Shown here: one piece after another, positions 23,515 through 34,699 of the stretch
Layout of the letters: each line of letters begins with the position of its first letter
Numbering within the stretch: position 1 is the first letter of the stretch
NCBI GenBank assembly: GCA_014871385.1
Contig: CM026426.1
Span: forward strand, 20,760,573-20,824,572
DNA length: 64,000 bases
Reading direction: 5' to 3'
Source: Ceratodon purpureus
Taxonomy: Eukaryota; Streptophyta; Bryopsida; Pseudoditrichales; Ditrichaceae
Made by a program: the position numbers and the translations under genes
The notes under the pieces: model-generated
What the model saw: only the letters and a program-made list of their open reading frames with translations
Told to the model about the DNA's origin: nothing
The model's database searches: none

Positions 23515-24787
23515 TCAATTATTCTGTCAACCTACTTGCCATCAAAGATGCCAAATACCATGGCAATTCCGATTCTACTTCCCCCCAAGAACTCTAAAAA
23601 ATGATTACATATTATTAAACCACAACATCCTACCACAACAACTGATCCTCCCAAAACACCCTCCCAACCCTCCTATTTCCGAACTTCCTCCTCCTCCCAA
23701 CAATATGCTTAAATATCCAAGACAATTCCCCATACACACAATACTAAACCACAAACAACGCAAAATCAAAGATCCAAATGGGATATACTATAAAGATACA
23801 ACATACTTATGCCAATGGACCACGCCAAATAATAACACATACAACAAATGGCATAGTCAAAGTGAACTTTTTCCTTGGAGTGATACTAACACTTGTCTCC
23901 AGAATACTGAATTACTTACCCAATACTACACCAAACAACAACATAAACACTTTTTAAACATCATCGAAAAACACCTCTCCATAAAACAGCAAAAAGATAC
24001 AAGATACGTTACTCCGGCCACAATTATTCCACTAGCACATGTCTCTATTAATGAATGCAATCCAGAAAATGACATCGAAACGGACTCGAACATTATCCAA
24101 ACACAACATGACGTCACACATATATACGAAGATAATGGCCGGCACCTCATCACCATCCCGAAAACTAGACTACTATGGCTATGGAAACAATATCAACATG
24201 CAAAAAATACCCCACACGGCCTTGAGCCATCCACCCAATCATTTGAAACCAAAATTGTGTGGCTATATCAAAGATATAAATATCGTATCCCAAAAAATGA
24301 TCGACTTAAATGTGCTCAATATACAATACCAACTGAAATACTAGACTTACTAATAGCAACATTCAACATTCACCAATCTTACTTTTCATCACCAGCTACA
24401 TGCCCTACACAATTTACCCAATTTTACTCACCATTTTCACGAGATATAATATTTGGCTCCCTAGGGAAAGCATTTGATCACAAATGGAAAGGAATTGGCT
24501 ACGCTCACCCCCACAATGAAACTGACTTACAACAAGCCATTCACTGGGCGCGCCTTGCGGCAAAAAATGACCCAAACACTATCACCATACTCATCTCTCC
24601 CGACACTAACTGGTACCAAAACTTTAACCCTTACATAGGCCCATTCCCGCACTCACACATTATTGCCCATTTTGCTGCAGACACCATTATATATGAAGAG
24701 CCAACAATTCCTCCAAACTTAAACTTGAAAGAAAAGAACTTTCTACGCTCAGAATACTTTGTATCCACCACCAAAACAACAATATAG
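23515..24787 (+). CDS. Chromodomain-like plus methyltransferase-like segment
   Basis: The open frame proper is 23705-24787 (360 codons); the preceding 190 bases are coding in the same product after a frame change. Residues about 8-60 read IHTILNHKQRK...YLCQW...TYNKWHSQSELFPW, the pattern of a chromodomain (Y-L-x-x-W, then T-x-x-W...L). Residues about 225-300 contain FSSPATCP, IIFGSLGKAF, WKGIGYAHPHNETDL and HWARLAA. This resembles the PCIF1-type adenine methyltransferase module found in some algal and animal retroelements, with AHPHNE standing where an NPPF/NPEYE-type catalytic motif would be. Both calls are from pattern memory; the chromodomain is the better supported. Either could help target or protect the element's DNA, which is inference. 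Confidence 0.5.
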
Positions 24788-24801
24788 GTACTCACGAGGA
24801 A

Positions 24802-25700
24802 ATGAATCAACTTGGTCACACAATTAACAATCTCCAAATAATACAAATTCACTCACAAATTGCATCCCCGACTCCCTTAAACACCCATGTCAATCCCAGT
24901 AAAAAATGGTCCAAGTTAAACTATCCAAACACCCCCGCAAATAACTCAACACCTATCCCACAACTACCAAATTACCAAACAAATCTACCACTAAAATTCC
25001 ACCACCAATTCAGTTATTACACAGATGGATCATTTAAACCCCCAAAAGAAATTGGCGACGGTAAATGGCGGAGAGAAAGAGCTGGATACGGTATTTACAG
25101 CCCCAAAGGTCTCAATATCCCCAAAAGACTCCACGGACACCAAAATATACTACGTGCAGAAATGATGGCACTTCACAAAACTCTAAGAATTATCAACACA
25201 TAATTTCCCAACAAACCAGCATATATATTTATTGATTGTCTAAATGTACTATACTTACTTAATACACAAATAAAACATCCCACACTACATAATAGTCACC
25301 TGGATCAAACCACACTTGCCTCCATAGTAGAACTACTCCAACAAAGAACACAACCAATTTTACTATACAAAGTTAGAGCACACATCAACATTGACGGCAA
25401 CGAAGAAGCAAATTACTTAGCAAAACAAGGCCTAAAGCTAGCACATAGAAAACCCCTACACTCATATGAACATGCCCATGCCACTCCGTTCTACTTCCAA
25501 AAAGATAATTGGCCTTCGAGAAATGATGTTCCAGACAAAGGACCAGTTAGAACTCTAGAAAAACAAATCAAAAAATACGACAGAGAAAACAATCTAGAAA
25601 ACATGGCCGTACAAACCCCCAACATTTGCAAATGGACGGGAAATGTAGACATAGACAATGAACTTTCTAATGAATTTTGGGAAAATCCAGCCATCACTGA
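24802..25700 (+). pseudogene. RNase H domain, interrupted by TAA
   Basis: The frame from 24802 leads to YYTDGSF (25015-25035) and LRAEMMALHK, the first two acidic catalytic positions of type I RNase H. It stops at a TAA at 25201-25203, and the same frame then continues with YIFIDCLNVLY (third acidic residue) and VRAHINIDGNEEANYLAK (terminal His/Asp motif). All catalytic residues of the DEDD set are visible, so a single nonsense change separates it from an open frame. The domain lies downstream of reverse transcriptase. Confidence 0.75.
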
Positions 25701-25744
25701 CAAACAAAAATCATGCCTCATAAAAATTCCGTACGGGAACCTAC

Positions 25745-26475
25745 ATGGGCCAAGCTAGAAAACAAATGTTTTTCGGAAGAGAAAGATCCCATCTATCACA
25801 TGTCCCATTTGCAATTCACACAAACCGGATACATGGCTACATGTATTACTCACATGCCAACAACAACATATACACTCCCTCCGAGTCAAAAGACACAACA
25901 AAGCAGTATGGGAAATTAGAAAACTACTAGTCTCATCCGAAAAATCTCGTTGTTTTATTCTAATGCACGCGGGTACCTTCAATGATAAACCCTCAGAAAA
26001 TACCGTTCCCAATCGGTTACTTCTATGCACATGTGGCACACAAAGATGTCATTGTAAATCTAGATTTAGACCAGACATTCTTTGCGTTAAAGGTTTACCA
26101 TACCAAAGTGATCCCCCTACAGAAATAAACCCCAATCTTACTATACAATTCATTGAATTCACATACTGCAATGACAGATTCTCACCAGAAACATTTGAAG
26201 CTAAAACCAACAAATACAATCCATTAATTGCCAGTATTACCGCTAGAGGATGGAAAGTTGACCCCCTTATTGTCATCACAGCAGGCGCCAGAGCTACCAC
26301 ACACATTCCATCAATGAAACTACTTGTAGACGATTTCAAAATACCTTTTCCTACCATCAAAAACACCTTTAAAAACATAAACACTATTGCCATACAATAT
26401 GCCATGTTTATTCTTCTCCACAAAAGAAGAATAAAAAACCACCAACCATTACCCGAAACATTAGATCCCCCATAG
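25745..26475 (+). CDS. CCHC finger and PD-(D/E)XK-type endonuclease (RLE)
   Basis: After a frame change near 25796 the product reads CPICNSHKPDTWLHVLLTC, a CX2C...HX4C zinc finger of the type that precedes the restriction-like endonuclease of R2/R4-type retrotransposons (starting at 25801). The frame stays open to 26475. RPDI at 26068-26079 and the glutamate of IQFIEFTYC at 26155-26157, 26 residues after the PD aspartate, fit the PD-(D/E)XK core, with threonine where lysine is usual. The tail (GWKVDPLIVITAGARA) matches the later strand and helix of such folds. With the N-terminal AP endonuclease this gives two endonucleases in one element. Confidence 0.68.
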
Positions 26476-26576
26476 TCAAAACCCAAAATTATAATAAAAA
26501 TACAAAAAATTAAGTTAAAAATAAAATAAATAAATTTATTAAAAAATAAAATAAAAATTTAGTAGCTAGAGCTACT

Positions 26577-26859
26577 TTATTTGAATTGTTAGCCTACGGG
26601 TGTTTAGTCTCTTGTCAACTTCTCGCAAAGGGGGTTGATGGTTGGCACAACTCATCTAATATCTGGGATCGCTCACTCAGGAGTACCAAGCCACTTCATC
26701 CCCCACATCTACTCAAACGAGTCCATCAGGGTTTGAACCCGGACTAGAGAAATGGCCCAACCTCACCTCCAACCAACAATGAGCTCGTGGCTTGGTGTCT
26801 AAAATTGCAATCACTTGAATCTTGAGAAGATAATCACTACTGTTACTTGTTACTTGTTA
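26577..26859. other. Sequence between retrotransposon tail and copy B repeat
   Basis: Non-coding. It contains a T-arm-like palindrome around GGGTTTGAACCC near 26728 but no full tRNA cloverleaf, and a short TTACTTG-type repeat near 26845-26880. Confidence 0.35.
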
Positions 26860-27032
26860 CTGATTATTGGTTACTGGTTACTTTGTGACTAAAGTGTCTA
26901 CTCTCGAAAGGTCGGAGTAGATCTTTACTTCCATACCTTTGTCATGTGGGCATTGGATTGGGGGTGAATCGAACAAACACTTAATTCACTTCGGTCTCCT
27001 CTAGAGACCGTAGTTTCTTCCTTTGCGAAACG
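26860..27032 (+). repeat. Bracketing repeat, copy B
   Basis: Reverse complement partner of 14219-14380 and direct partner of copy C. It begins around TTACTTTGTGACTAAAGTG, contains TCTACTCTCGAAAGG and ATTGGATTGGGGGTG, and ends near TTGCGAAACG. Confidence 0.65.
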
Positions 27033-27614
27033 ATTTCAAAGAGGATCATTTGGAAGTCACTATAGAGTGTCACAAATTTGGTACACCACTCCAAAGCTGC
27101 CTGAGCTGCCCTGAATTGAATTTTGATCTTTACACACAAATTATTTCTTAACTACGGGCCCAATGAAAGTTTAGTTTGGTCTTGTTATATAGATATGACA
27201 ATTTCCCATGTTGTGCCAAAGTTACAACCACATCCGGTAAAATTTGAGTGATAGGGAGCCTGGCCGGACCCAAAATCATACCAAAACTGTTTAGTTGATG
27301 CTTTAGGGATTAAATTTGTCAATCTTGTTTACCGTATGTCGATAACATATTCGTTCACCCATGAACAAATATTTATTTAAAAAATAAATAATGTCCTAAA
27401 AATTGAATCACATAAAATAATTCTCATAGTTTCATTTTTCCATCCTTAAGTAAAAAAACAAAAATAATATTTTAGAATTATTTACAAAGAAACTTGCTAT
27501 TGAACTATATTGGCAGCTCAAACAATGTGACTTGAGTTCATTTTCTCGCTTTATTTTTAGATTAGTGTAGTCACTGGGGGAGTTGATCTTTACTTCCATA
27601 CCTTTGTCTTGTAA

Positions 27615-28474
27615 GGGTCTCTTTACACTAGTGACCAAGGGCCGTGGCCAAGGTAAAATCTGCAATATGATTGGAGGAGAAGAGCCGACCGGTCCGAGTA
27701 CACTTTACACTAGCCATAAAAGGAGGAAGTGACCAAGAGGAAAAATGGATGAGAAAATGACATGGAATCCTACATGTCCAAAAATGGATAAGGTTTCATG
27801 GTCACCCGGATAATGCGGCAAGACCACCAAAAGAGGTTCTCTCGCCGCAATATCCGGGTGACCAAGAGCTAAAAAAACAAAGAACCAATGGAAATTTCTT
27901 TAATAATAGTTTTAAAAACATTCTTCCCTTCGCTATAGCCACTGGCCTCATAAGCCCCTAACCCGCCGTGGGAGTATGAACCCCGCACTCCACCGTGGCA
28001 AGTGATTCATCACCCTCCACCACCACCTCCTCCTATTTCCTTCGTGTTCACTATCTTCTCGCACTTCCATTTATGCTAAATAGAGCCACCTCATGTGCTG
28101 TCCTAGTTTTTTAGGAGCTAATTTGATGGCCTTGGAGCATTTTTTTGACATTTTCTTGGTGATTTCTCTCTCTTACCATAGGGGTGAATACATGGATTAA
28201 GTTACAAGCCCAGATGGTCGTAGGAATTAGAGGATTTAACCACACATGGTTATCAAATCTAAGTTAATATCAAGAAATGTAAGTTATCAAATCTTCTATT
28301 TTAAAAAATACATTAAAAATTTCAGCCCACCTAGCTGGCCAGTCCAAGTTCACTTTACACTATTGGAAGTGACCAAGGGATGAGAAAATTGGCTCTTGGT
28401 CATGGTTCTTCACCAAGGGTCGTGACCAAAAGAAATATTTGTCCGAGCCCTTGGTCACTAGTATAAAGAGGCCC
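27615..28474. mobile_element. PIF/Harbinger-like MITE, 860 bp
   Basis: The terminal inverted repeats are about 28 bp with two mismatches: GGGTCTCTTTACACTAG... at the left (27615-27642), matched by the reverse complement of 28447-28474. TAA flanks both ends (27612-27614, 28475-28477). The motif TTTACACTA...GTGACCAAG is repeated inside near each end. No protein is encoded. The element split a copy of the bracketing repeat, which proves the insertion and its direction in time. Confidence 0.8.
27800..27863. repeat. 20-bp inverted repeat inside the MITE
   Basis: GGTCACCCGGATAATGCGGC at 27800-27819 pairs with 27844-27863 with one mismatch across a 24-base loop. A transcript of the MITE would form a strong hairpin here. 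Confidence 0.75.
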
Positions 28475-29359
28475 TAATTTGTGGGCATTGGATTGGGGGT
28501 GGATCGAACAAACACTTAATTCACGTTGGTCTCCTCTGAACACCGAAGTTTCTCTCTATCTAGTCACCAATTTATCCACCGAATAGGGCGATCTACAACA
28601 CGTACATAAGATTTTCATTCCGAAGCAGAACACAGTAATTTACAATTGCCACAAACCACCAGGCAAGGAACATGTGAGCTTGGACACACGTGTGATGAAG
28701 CTCACTGCATCCTGGAATTCAAAACTCTAGATTATCTGACAATCAAGTCTTTTCAACAAATACTGTACACTTACAAGTACTGTAAGAAATATTGTACAAC
28801 AAGGTCTCAACACTGTTGAATATCTTTGAGGTCCTGCGGTGATGATTTTCATGCTTGTAAATGGCTACAGTGATTATGTTGAGGATCATGCAAGCACACA
28901 TGAACTAAGGTAGAGGGTTGTATTCCAGACTGATTTTCAGGTTTGCATACTTGGACTTGTGAAAGATTTTTTATTTTATTTTTGGATGCTCCGCAAAGCT
29001 ATTGCAAAGGCATCCCCCAAAAAATTAAATTTTTGAGTATTTCTACAATTTTCTATGAATTTTTTAGTCTGAAGGCATAGAATGACCATTGACCATTCAC
29101 TAGAGTCCTACATTCATGAGCGGTTGGATTCTGAAAATAGAACGCTTTGGCACCAATGAGAACCAATCATAAACTTTCAATTTTCCCAAGTGTGGACGTA
29201 ATTAGAACCCTCTTGGTCACTTTCTCAAGTAAGGCTAGTTGGTTCCTGACACCCCTTCCTCAGTCAGTCGGGGTCGGAATTGCAACCCGCTCGGGAATAC
29301 AACCCTCTACCTTAACTTACAGTAAAACATTCAAGGTTTGAAGCGGGAATTCCCAATTG

Positions 29360-30060
29360 GATATGTATTAAAAATGTGAATCTCAGTTACCGAAAGTTGG
29401 AACAATACTCAGAATTTGAATAAAATTAAAGTACATATTCAGTTAAAGTACCCACAATTGAATAAAGTTAAAGTATATATTAAGGAAGTAGAAGGTTGAT
29501 TAATTTGCTGTGTCAATCTAATTCAGAAAGTAGAACGGCGGTGAACTATAACATGATCAATGATGCACTCAACTTGACAGATACCTGTTAAGTTAAGTTA
29601 ACCCTTAAACATTAGACCCAGCCCGAGGGGCTGGGTTTTTTTTTGAGAGAATCTTGCTCATAACTTACACTCCATTATACCAAATTGGATTTTTAGAATG
29701 TCAAACTGAGCACCTAAAAGAGATCTATACTTTCTTAGAATAGAGCTCAAGCAAATTAAAAATAGAATAATGCTTAAAATGGAGTTTAAAAGAAATTTTG
29801 GGAGTGGTATCAAGAAAGCATATGACGTTTAAGGGTTAATGACCCCGAATTCGATTAGGCCAATAACTCATTTCACATAGTTTTTACCTTATTTTTTCCC
29901 ACAATTCTGATTTCTATAAAATTTCAAATCACGATTCTGATTTCTACAGATTTTAAAATATTAAACTTATGAAATATCTCAGTAACTGGTTCTCAAAATT
30001 TGAGTAAATCTAGCTTCAAGACCGGCGTGAATCACGAGCCTGTTCGTAGTATTCACTTAC
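29360..30060 (+). repeat. Dispersed repeat, first copy
   Basis: Shares with 51030-51350 a run of matching landmarks in the same order: GTAGAAGGTTGATTAATTTG, ATGATCAATGA, AACTCATTTCACATA, CACAATTCTGATTTCT and ATCTCAGTAACTGGTTCT. The copies are in direct orientation about 21.5 kb apart, of which 17.9 kb is the CACTA element. No coding region was found; it may be an old transposon remnant. Confidence 0.6.
29616..29644 (+). terminator. Intrinsic-terminator-like hairpin with T-tract
   Basis: ACCCAGCCC, loop GAG, GGGCTGGGT: a perfect 9-bp GC-rich stem followed by eight or nine T. It looks exactly like a bacterial or plastid intrinsic terminator. There is no bacterial-type gene nearby, so it may be coincidental, a Pol III stop, or a fragment of organellar origin. 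Confidence 0.4.
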
Positions 30061-30064
30061 GTAT

Positions 30065-30880
30065 CCACAGTTTTCGAGCCTGAGGAGGATCAGCCCCCAC
30101 ACTCGTACCCTCGCAGGATGGAGTGTGGGACTTCAACCAGCCCATCCCTGGCCCCCTCCGAGCTAACCCTGGTTATGCCTCCGTTCCCCCCTCCCCGTTC
30201 CCTACTCCGTTCCCTCTACGTTCTCCGATCCCCGCTTCCCGCCTCCCGCCTCCCGCCCGTCACTCCGCCTCCCGGCTCCTGATTCTCGAGCCCTGCTCGC
30301 CGTCGCCGTGCTCTTCGTGCTCTTCGTACTCGCCGCGGTCGCCCTGCTCGTCGTGCTCGCCCTGTTGGTTGTGCTCGTCGTGGTTGCCCTGCTCGTCGTG
30401 CTTGTTGTTGCCCTCGCCGTGCTCTTCAGTCCGTCGCCCTCGCCCTGCTAGCCTAGCCCGTCGCCCTACTCTGCAGAGAAGTGATCGCACAAGGCTTTGC
30501 ACAACATCTTTTTCCCACGTCCAGTTGTTCTATACATCCCCAATGCAGATGGCCCCAATACCGAGAGAGACACATGGTCCCTTCACAGAGTCAGTACATA
30601 ACGCCTTCTCTAGAGATGCACGTCACGAGCAGGAAGCTTGTTGATGTTTTGGAAGTAACAAGCTGTGTGACAAGATGCAACATCATGCATCCGATGCACG
30701 ACTTGCTCCTCGCCGAATCAGCTGCAACCTTCAGCTTCGGCCCGCCTCCCCTTGTAACCACATTCAGTTCCCTCGAGCTCCTCATCCGCCTCTCATTTCC
30801 TTCACCACACGCTAATTGCTGGTCAGGTTCGTGGTTCTTATTGATGTTATCATGGTCTTTTCATTGAAATAAGCCTTTTA
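30065..30880 (+). repeat. C-rich imperfect minisatellite and flank
   Basis: Between about 30296 and 30450 the sequence repeats GTGCTCGTCGTG/CCCTGCTCGTCG units. Open frames on both strands here reflect the repeat: one is Leu/Val-rich, another Ser/Cys-rich, and on the other strand His/Glu-rich. The flank 30480-30870 is GC-richer than its surroundings but shows no recognisable protein. Confidence 0.5.
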
Positions 30881-31959
30881 CTGATAAGGTTGTGTTGGTC
30901 CTCTAGCTGTTGGTGATGGTGGTTGGTTTATCTTGGTTGAAAATAGTTTTGCTTTTGTCAAGAAATTCTGACTGCATAGAAGACAATGTTTTGGACTTTT
31001 AAAAATAGATGGGAGTGAGTCCAGCGTCACCTCTGCAGCCTAGTGTTGCGTGAGTAGCCCAACGTCGCCCCCTCCAGGTGCCGATTCCTACTTCCTTCTA
31101 TTTTTTATTTAACATTTCTGCTCTTTCATTATTCCTTGTCATTGCTTGTTTTGTGTCTTGTTTTGTATTTAGGTTTGGTTACTTTTGTGGCTTTCACTTT
31201 GGAATCACAATTTTTTATTAAATATGTTTTAGGATTTAGGGTTGTATGTTTCATTTTTTAAGACAATTCCTTATTATGTTATTTGCAGGTTGAAATGTAG
31301 GTTCAAGAAGAAGAAAAGGAGTTTGGGAGTTTGAATTAGTGTTAGGTAGGAAAAATAGAAGCCTTAAACTTGTAACAAATGCTTTCTAATGTATGTTGAT
31401 GCAAACTATTTTCCACATTTGTTTTGATATTTTACTTTGCATTGGTTTAGAGTCATTAAATTCTTGTATGTGTGGATTGTGTTGAAGAAAAATATGGGTT
31501 GTATTCGCATTTTCCAAGTTTGTATTGATTTTGAATGATTAGGATTTTGGATATTAGATACTTTGCTCTTTGTGTGAAGTTCTTCGTAAAGTGTAACTTA
31601 GATGACATTGAGGTTTAAATTTATAAAAAATGTTCATTGTATGTGTATAGTTTTGTGTTTTAGAGTACAAATTGTCAAATTATAGTTTATTTGCAATTAC
31701 ACTAAATTTTGGAATGCTCTTTGAAATATTTGCAATCCTTTTGGATTTTGATTTTCTTTTTGGATTTTGATTTTCTTTTTTGGATCTTCTTTTTGTCGGG
31801 GCATTTCGTATCCTACACATACAAATAATAAATCGTACATCAAATAATTAAAACCATTAGCATAATCGAAAAAGTCTAAACAATTAAATGATTAAATTTT
31901 AAAGATGGGATAAGTACACAAGAACAATCATGGACAAAAATAAAGGATGCACCTTCATA
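30881..31959. other. No gene recognised
   Basis: AT-rich sequence with T-rich tracts and a short direct repeat of GGATTTTGATTTTCTTTTT near 31743. I see nothing that supports a gene. Confidence 0.35.
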
Positions 31960-31964
31960 ATTGA

Positions 31965-32310
31965 GCAATATCCATCATGAAGTCCAAATAAGATTTATTA
32001 CGAGACCTTGAAATTATCTTCAAGGGAGGCATACATAAACAACTCTTGTAACTCTCTACACAGTACCCATCATGAAGACCTTATGAATTATATCACGACC
32101 TAAGAAAAATACCCATCATAAGCCTACTTTGAATTATATCACAACCCTCCAAGCTATACCCATCATACCCAAGTTTTTAAGCAAAAAGATTTATCTCTGC
32201 TTGCCCTTTCATGGGTTAACGACACACTATAAGATTGGACCAATACCCATCATAGCCTCAATGGAGTTATATCACAAAACTTTGAAACAATGATAAAAAT
32301 AAGCACACTT
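31965..32310 (+). repeat. 47-bp minisatellite, left half
   Basis: TACCCATCAT recurs at 32064, 32110, 32157 and 32244 (a decayed first unit near 31967), each followed by a variable spacer and usually by ATATCAC(A/G)A. Spacing is 46-47 bases or about twice that. The same unit continues at 50229-50485, beyond the CACTA element, so this is one array split by an insertion. The array begins or ends at the target duplication CTT (32308-32310). Confidence 0.8.
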
Positions 32311-33458
32311 CACTAGTAGAAATCGTGGTCCAATATAATGTTGAATACATTCTGCAGCGGTCCTAGGTGACTGACGGATGCCTTATGGTAGGGCCCCTGC
32401 AACACATCATCCTCCGTGTCATTTTGCGTCCTGGATGACTAGGTCATATTGAGTAATGACTGGAGTCTCTCATCACGACGGACTGCATCGTCATCTGCTC
32501 GCTTCGATGATTCATAGATTCATAGGCAAATGTAAGTTGTGGCTGACTCAGATGTCTTGGTTGTGAACTTCCGTAAGATGTACTTTTTACTTACATTTAG
32601 TTGTAAACGCGTAGTTGTAGATTTCGGTGTTGATTATCCAATTCTGAGTCTTCAAACCCAATGGCATGCATAATCCCCTGACGGATTACATGCATGTGTC
32701 TGTTCTCTGACTGCTACTGGTACATTTTGCTCAGGTTGTCATAGTTTAGGCGAGTCATGTGTGAAATGTCTGCTTCTTTCTGTCATCTACGATTGAATTA
32801 CTTAAATTTGAAATAGAGTCAGCCATTCACCACAGAATGCTTCCGAAAGACATGGTAATTATTTAATTGCTTGCGAAAAAAACACAGACGTGGCTGATAT
32901 GTTTTCTAGCTGTTCTACACCGTTAAGTCAATTTGGACCCACGACGATAACAACTTCGAAGCAGACCAACTTCTTAACATGCACACAGTGTCCACACAAA
33001 GCTAAACTGGAACAATGTGTTAATCATCTGAGGCTTGATCCAGGAGAAGGCAATGAAGATCAATCTACTAACTCCATTGTGTACATGACCAGCAAAACTA
33101 TGTATTGAGGACAGTACCTTGCCCCAATAGCGGATCCCCTAATGAGACATGGAAAAGCAAAGTAGCAAGCATTTTCCAATAGCAGTCTCTATTGCAGTAA
33201 TTCAAGAACGGATCAAATGTGGTCATGCATACATCACATTGAGACTTGTGTCAAAGACATCCACTTCATGTAGTTCTATTCAGTTCAAGTGATGGTGGAT
33301 CCAGTCGGTATAGATTGCATTCTCAGTCCTCAATTCTAACTATCTCTTCAGAAATAGCTGCATGGGATAATTCACATCAAAGTATACCTCTAGAGTATCA
33401 TTGTACGCTACTAGTAATCTCAAAACAGACAATATCGTTACTCTAGTTCTTTGTCTAA

Positions 33459-34661
33459 GGCCACTCCACACTCAAGAGTTGGCTCACCTATCTCATTGTT
33501 GAATGAGGTTGCCACCTCCAATATTCGTTTGTTGGCCTTCCAGGCTGTCCAATCGTCTGTTGTCACGTTCTGTCTGCGGCGTTCTTTCGTGTCAGACGAG
33601 TCGGAGTCACTGAGGGTCCCAGGTCCCGGGCGAAACCTCTTCCTCTTGAATGAAGCAGCTCGTAGTCTTCAACCTGTTAGTCCCTTCCGAGGTTGCGGTT
33701 TCTCCCCAGAATCTCCTCTTGCATCTTCCTTCGTATCTTGTGGCGTTTCTGTAAAAGATGTTTCTCCATTGCTGGATACCACGTCTTTGGTTCTAAGAGT
33801 AGGATTACTGTCATCTGCAGGAACGCGACACATGACCGAAAGAATGCCAATACTATCACAAGAAGTGCCATTCGGTTTACCATGCCCTTCCAAAAGATTG
33901 TCAAACGTCTCTCCCTTACCCTCAGGGTTGTCCTCACCTTCGGCAGCCATGGAGTTTCTTGCCAAGTCCCTTTCCTCTTCTACTTCTAACATCTCATCAA
34001 GCATGTGTCTAAGAATCATCTCAATGAACGTTCCGTGCGCACCTTAAATGAGACATTGCAGCACTGATGGGCGTAAACAATCCCATGCGTGAGAAATGGC
34101 AAGGAAAACTGCGAAACAAGAGCGTAAGGTGCGCATCCCTGTAACTGGGACATAACCTAGGGATTTTAATGCAGATCTGCTGTTGATGGCACTTAGGACT
34201 GGAGTGCACTTAGGTGCTGCATGATTGCTTACTGTGTATGAATTTTTGAGCTTTACCAATACAAGATACCTCTACACTGTCAGCAAACAAGGAATCTTAT
34301 TTTTTAAATTCAGTCTCATCTTCCATAACCGAAAGCTCGCAAAATAAAAGTGGAAGGCAATTCATAAATTTTTATTGAGATTTGCTCGACTTACATGAAT
34401 GAAGATTTTGCACTCACAATGTGGCATAGTGTGTTGATACTACGGCCAATTTATCACCACTTGTTCCTGCTGCACAGACAGGGATCGGTAGCCGGAACAT
34501 TACACCGTCTAATGGACAAACATCTCTTTGATATCTATGTCAAATCCGCTGCCCATTCCATTGTAGCGTATGGCATTCGACGACTTGGTGCAGATCCATA
34601 GACATAGGAAGGTACGGGAGAATAACAAATACGCAGTAAAAATATATGCAAAGAAAACCCC

Positions 34662-34699
<38 letters not shown>

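Larger units (their letters stand above)
14927..26576 (+). mobile_element. Dualen/RandI-like non-LTR retrotransposon, decayed
   Basis: A plus-strand non-LTR retrotransposon, about 8 kb once the 3.6-kb insertion at 18383-22009 is discounted. The 5' limit is uncertain (14927 is only the start of a weak open frame). The 3' end is a run of A/T-rich AAATAAAA units at 26490-26560, closed by the perfect palindrome AGTAGCTAGAGCTACT at 26561-26576. Domain order: 2A-like peptide, AP endonuclease, reverse transcriptase, chromodomain-like, methyltransferase-like, RNase H, CCHC finger, PD-(D/E)XK-type endonuclease. Two endonucleases of different type, one at each end, is the hallmark of Dualen/RandI elements known from green algae. 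Frame changes near 17525, 18318, 23515 and 25796 and a TAA at 25201 show that this copy is dead. I could not identify a target-site duplication. Confidence 0.75.
27571..28566 (+). repeat. Bracketing repeat, copy C, split by a MITE
   Basis: The two halves, 27571-27611 and 28478-28566, together give a direct copy of 26910-27020 (AGTTGATCTTTACTTCCATA, then GTGGGCATTGGATTGGGGG). The 860-bp MITE between them accounts exactly for the break. Confidence 0.65.

Noticed and set aside
26715-26745. tRNA gene suggested by GGGTTTGAACCC
   Set aside because: No acceptor, D or anticodon stem can be placed around it.
30123-30644. Ser/Pro/Cys-rich 173-codon ORF
   Set aside because: It is produced by the C-rich minisatellite, and open frames occur on both strands across the same repeat.
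31965-32310. Regular ~47-bp repeats with variable spacers, CRISPR-like at first sight
   Set aside because: Only about ten conserved bases per unit, units themselves degenerate, eukaryotic context and no cas genes; it is a minisatellite split by the CACTA insertion.
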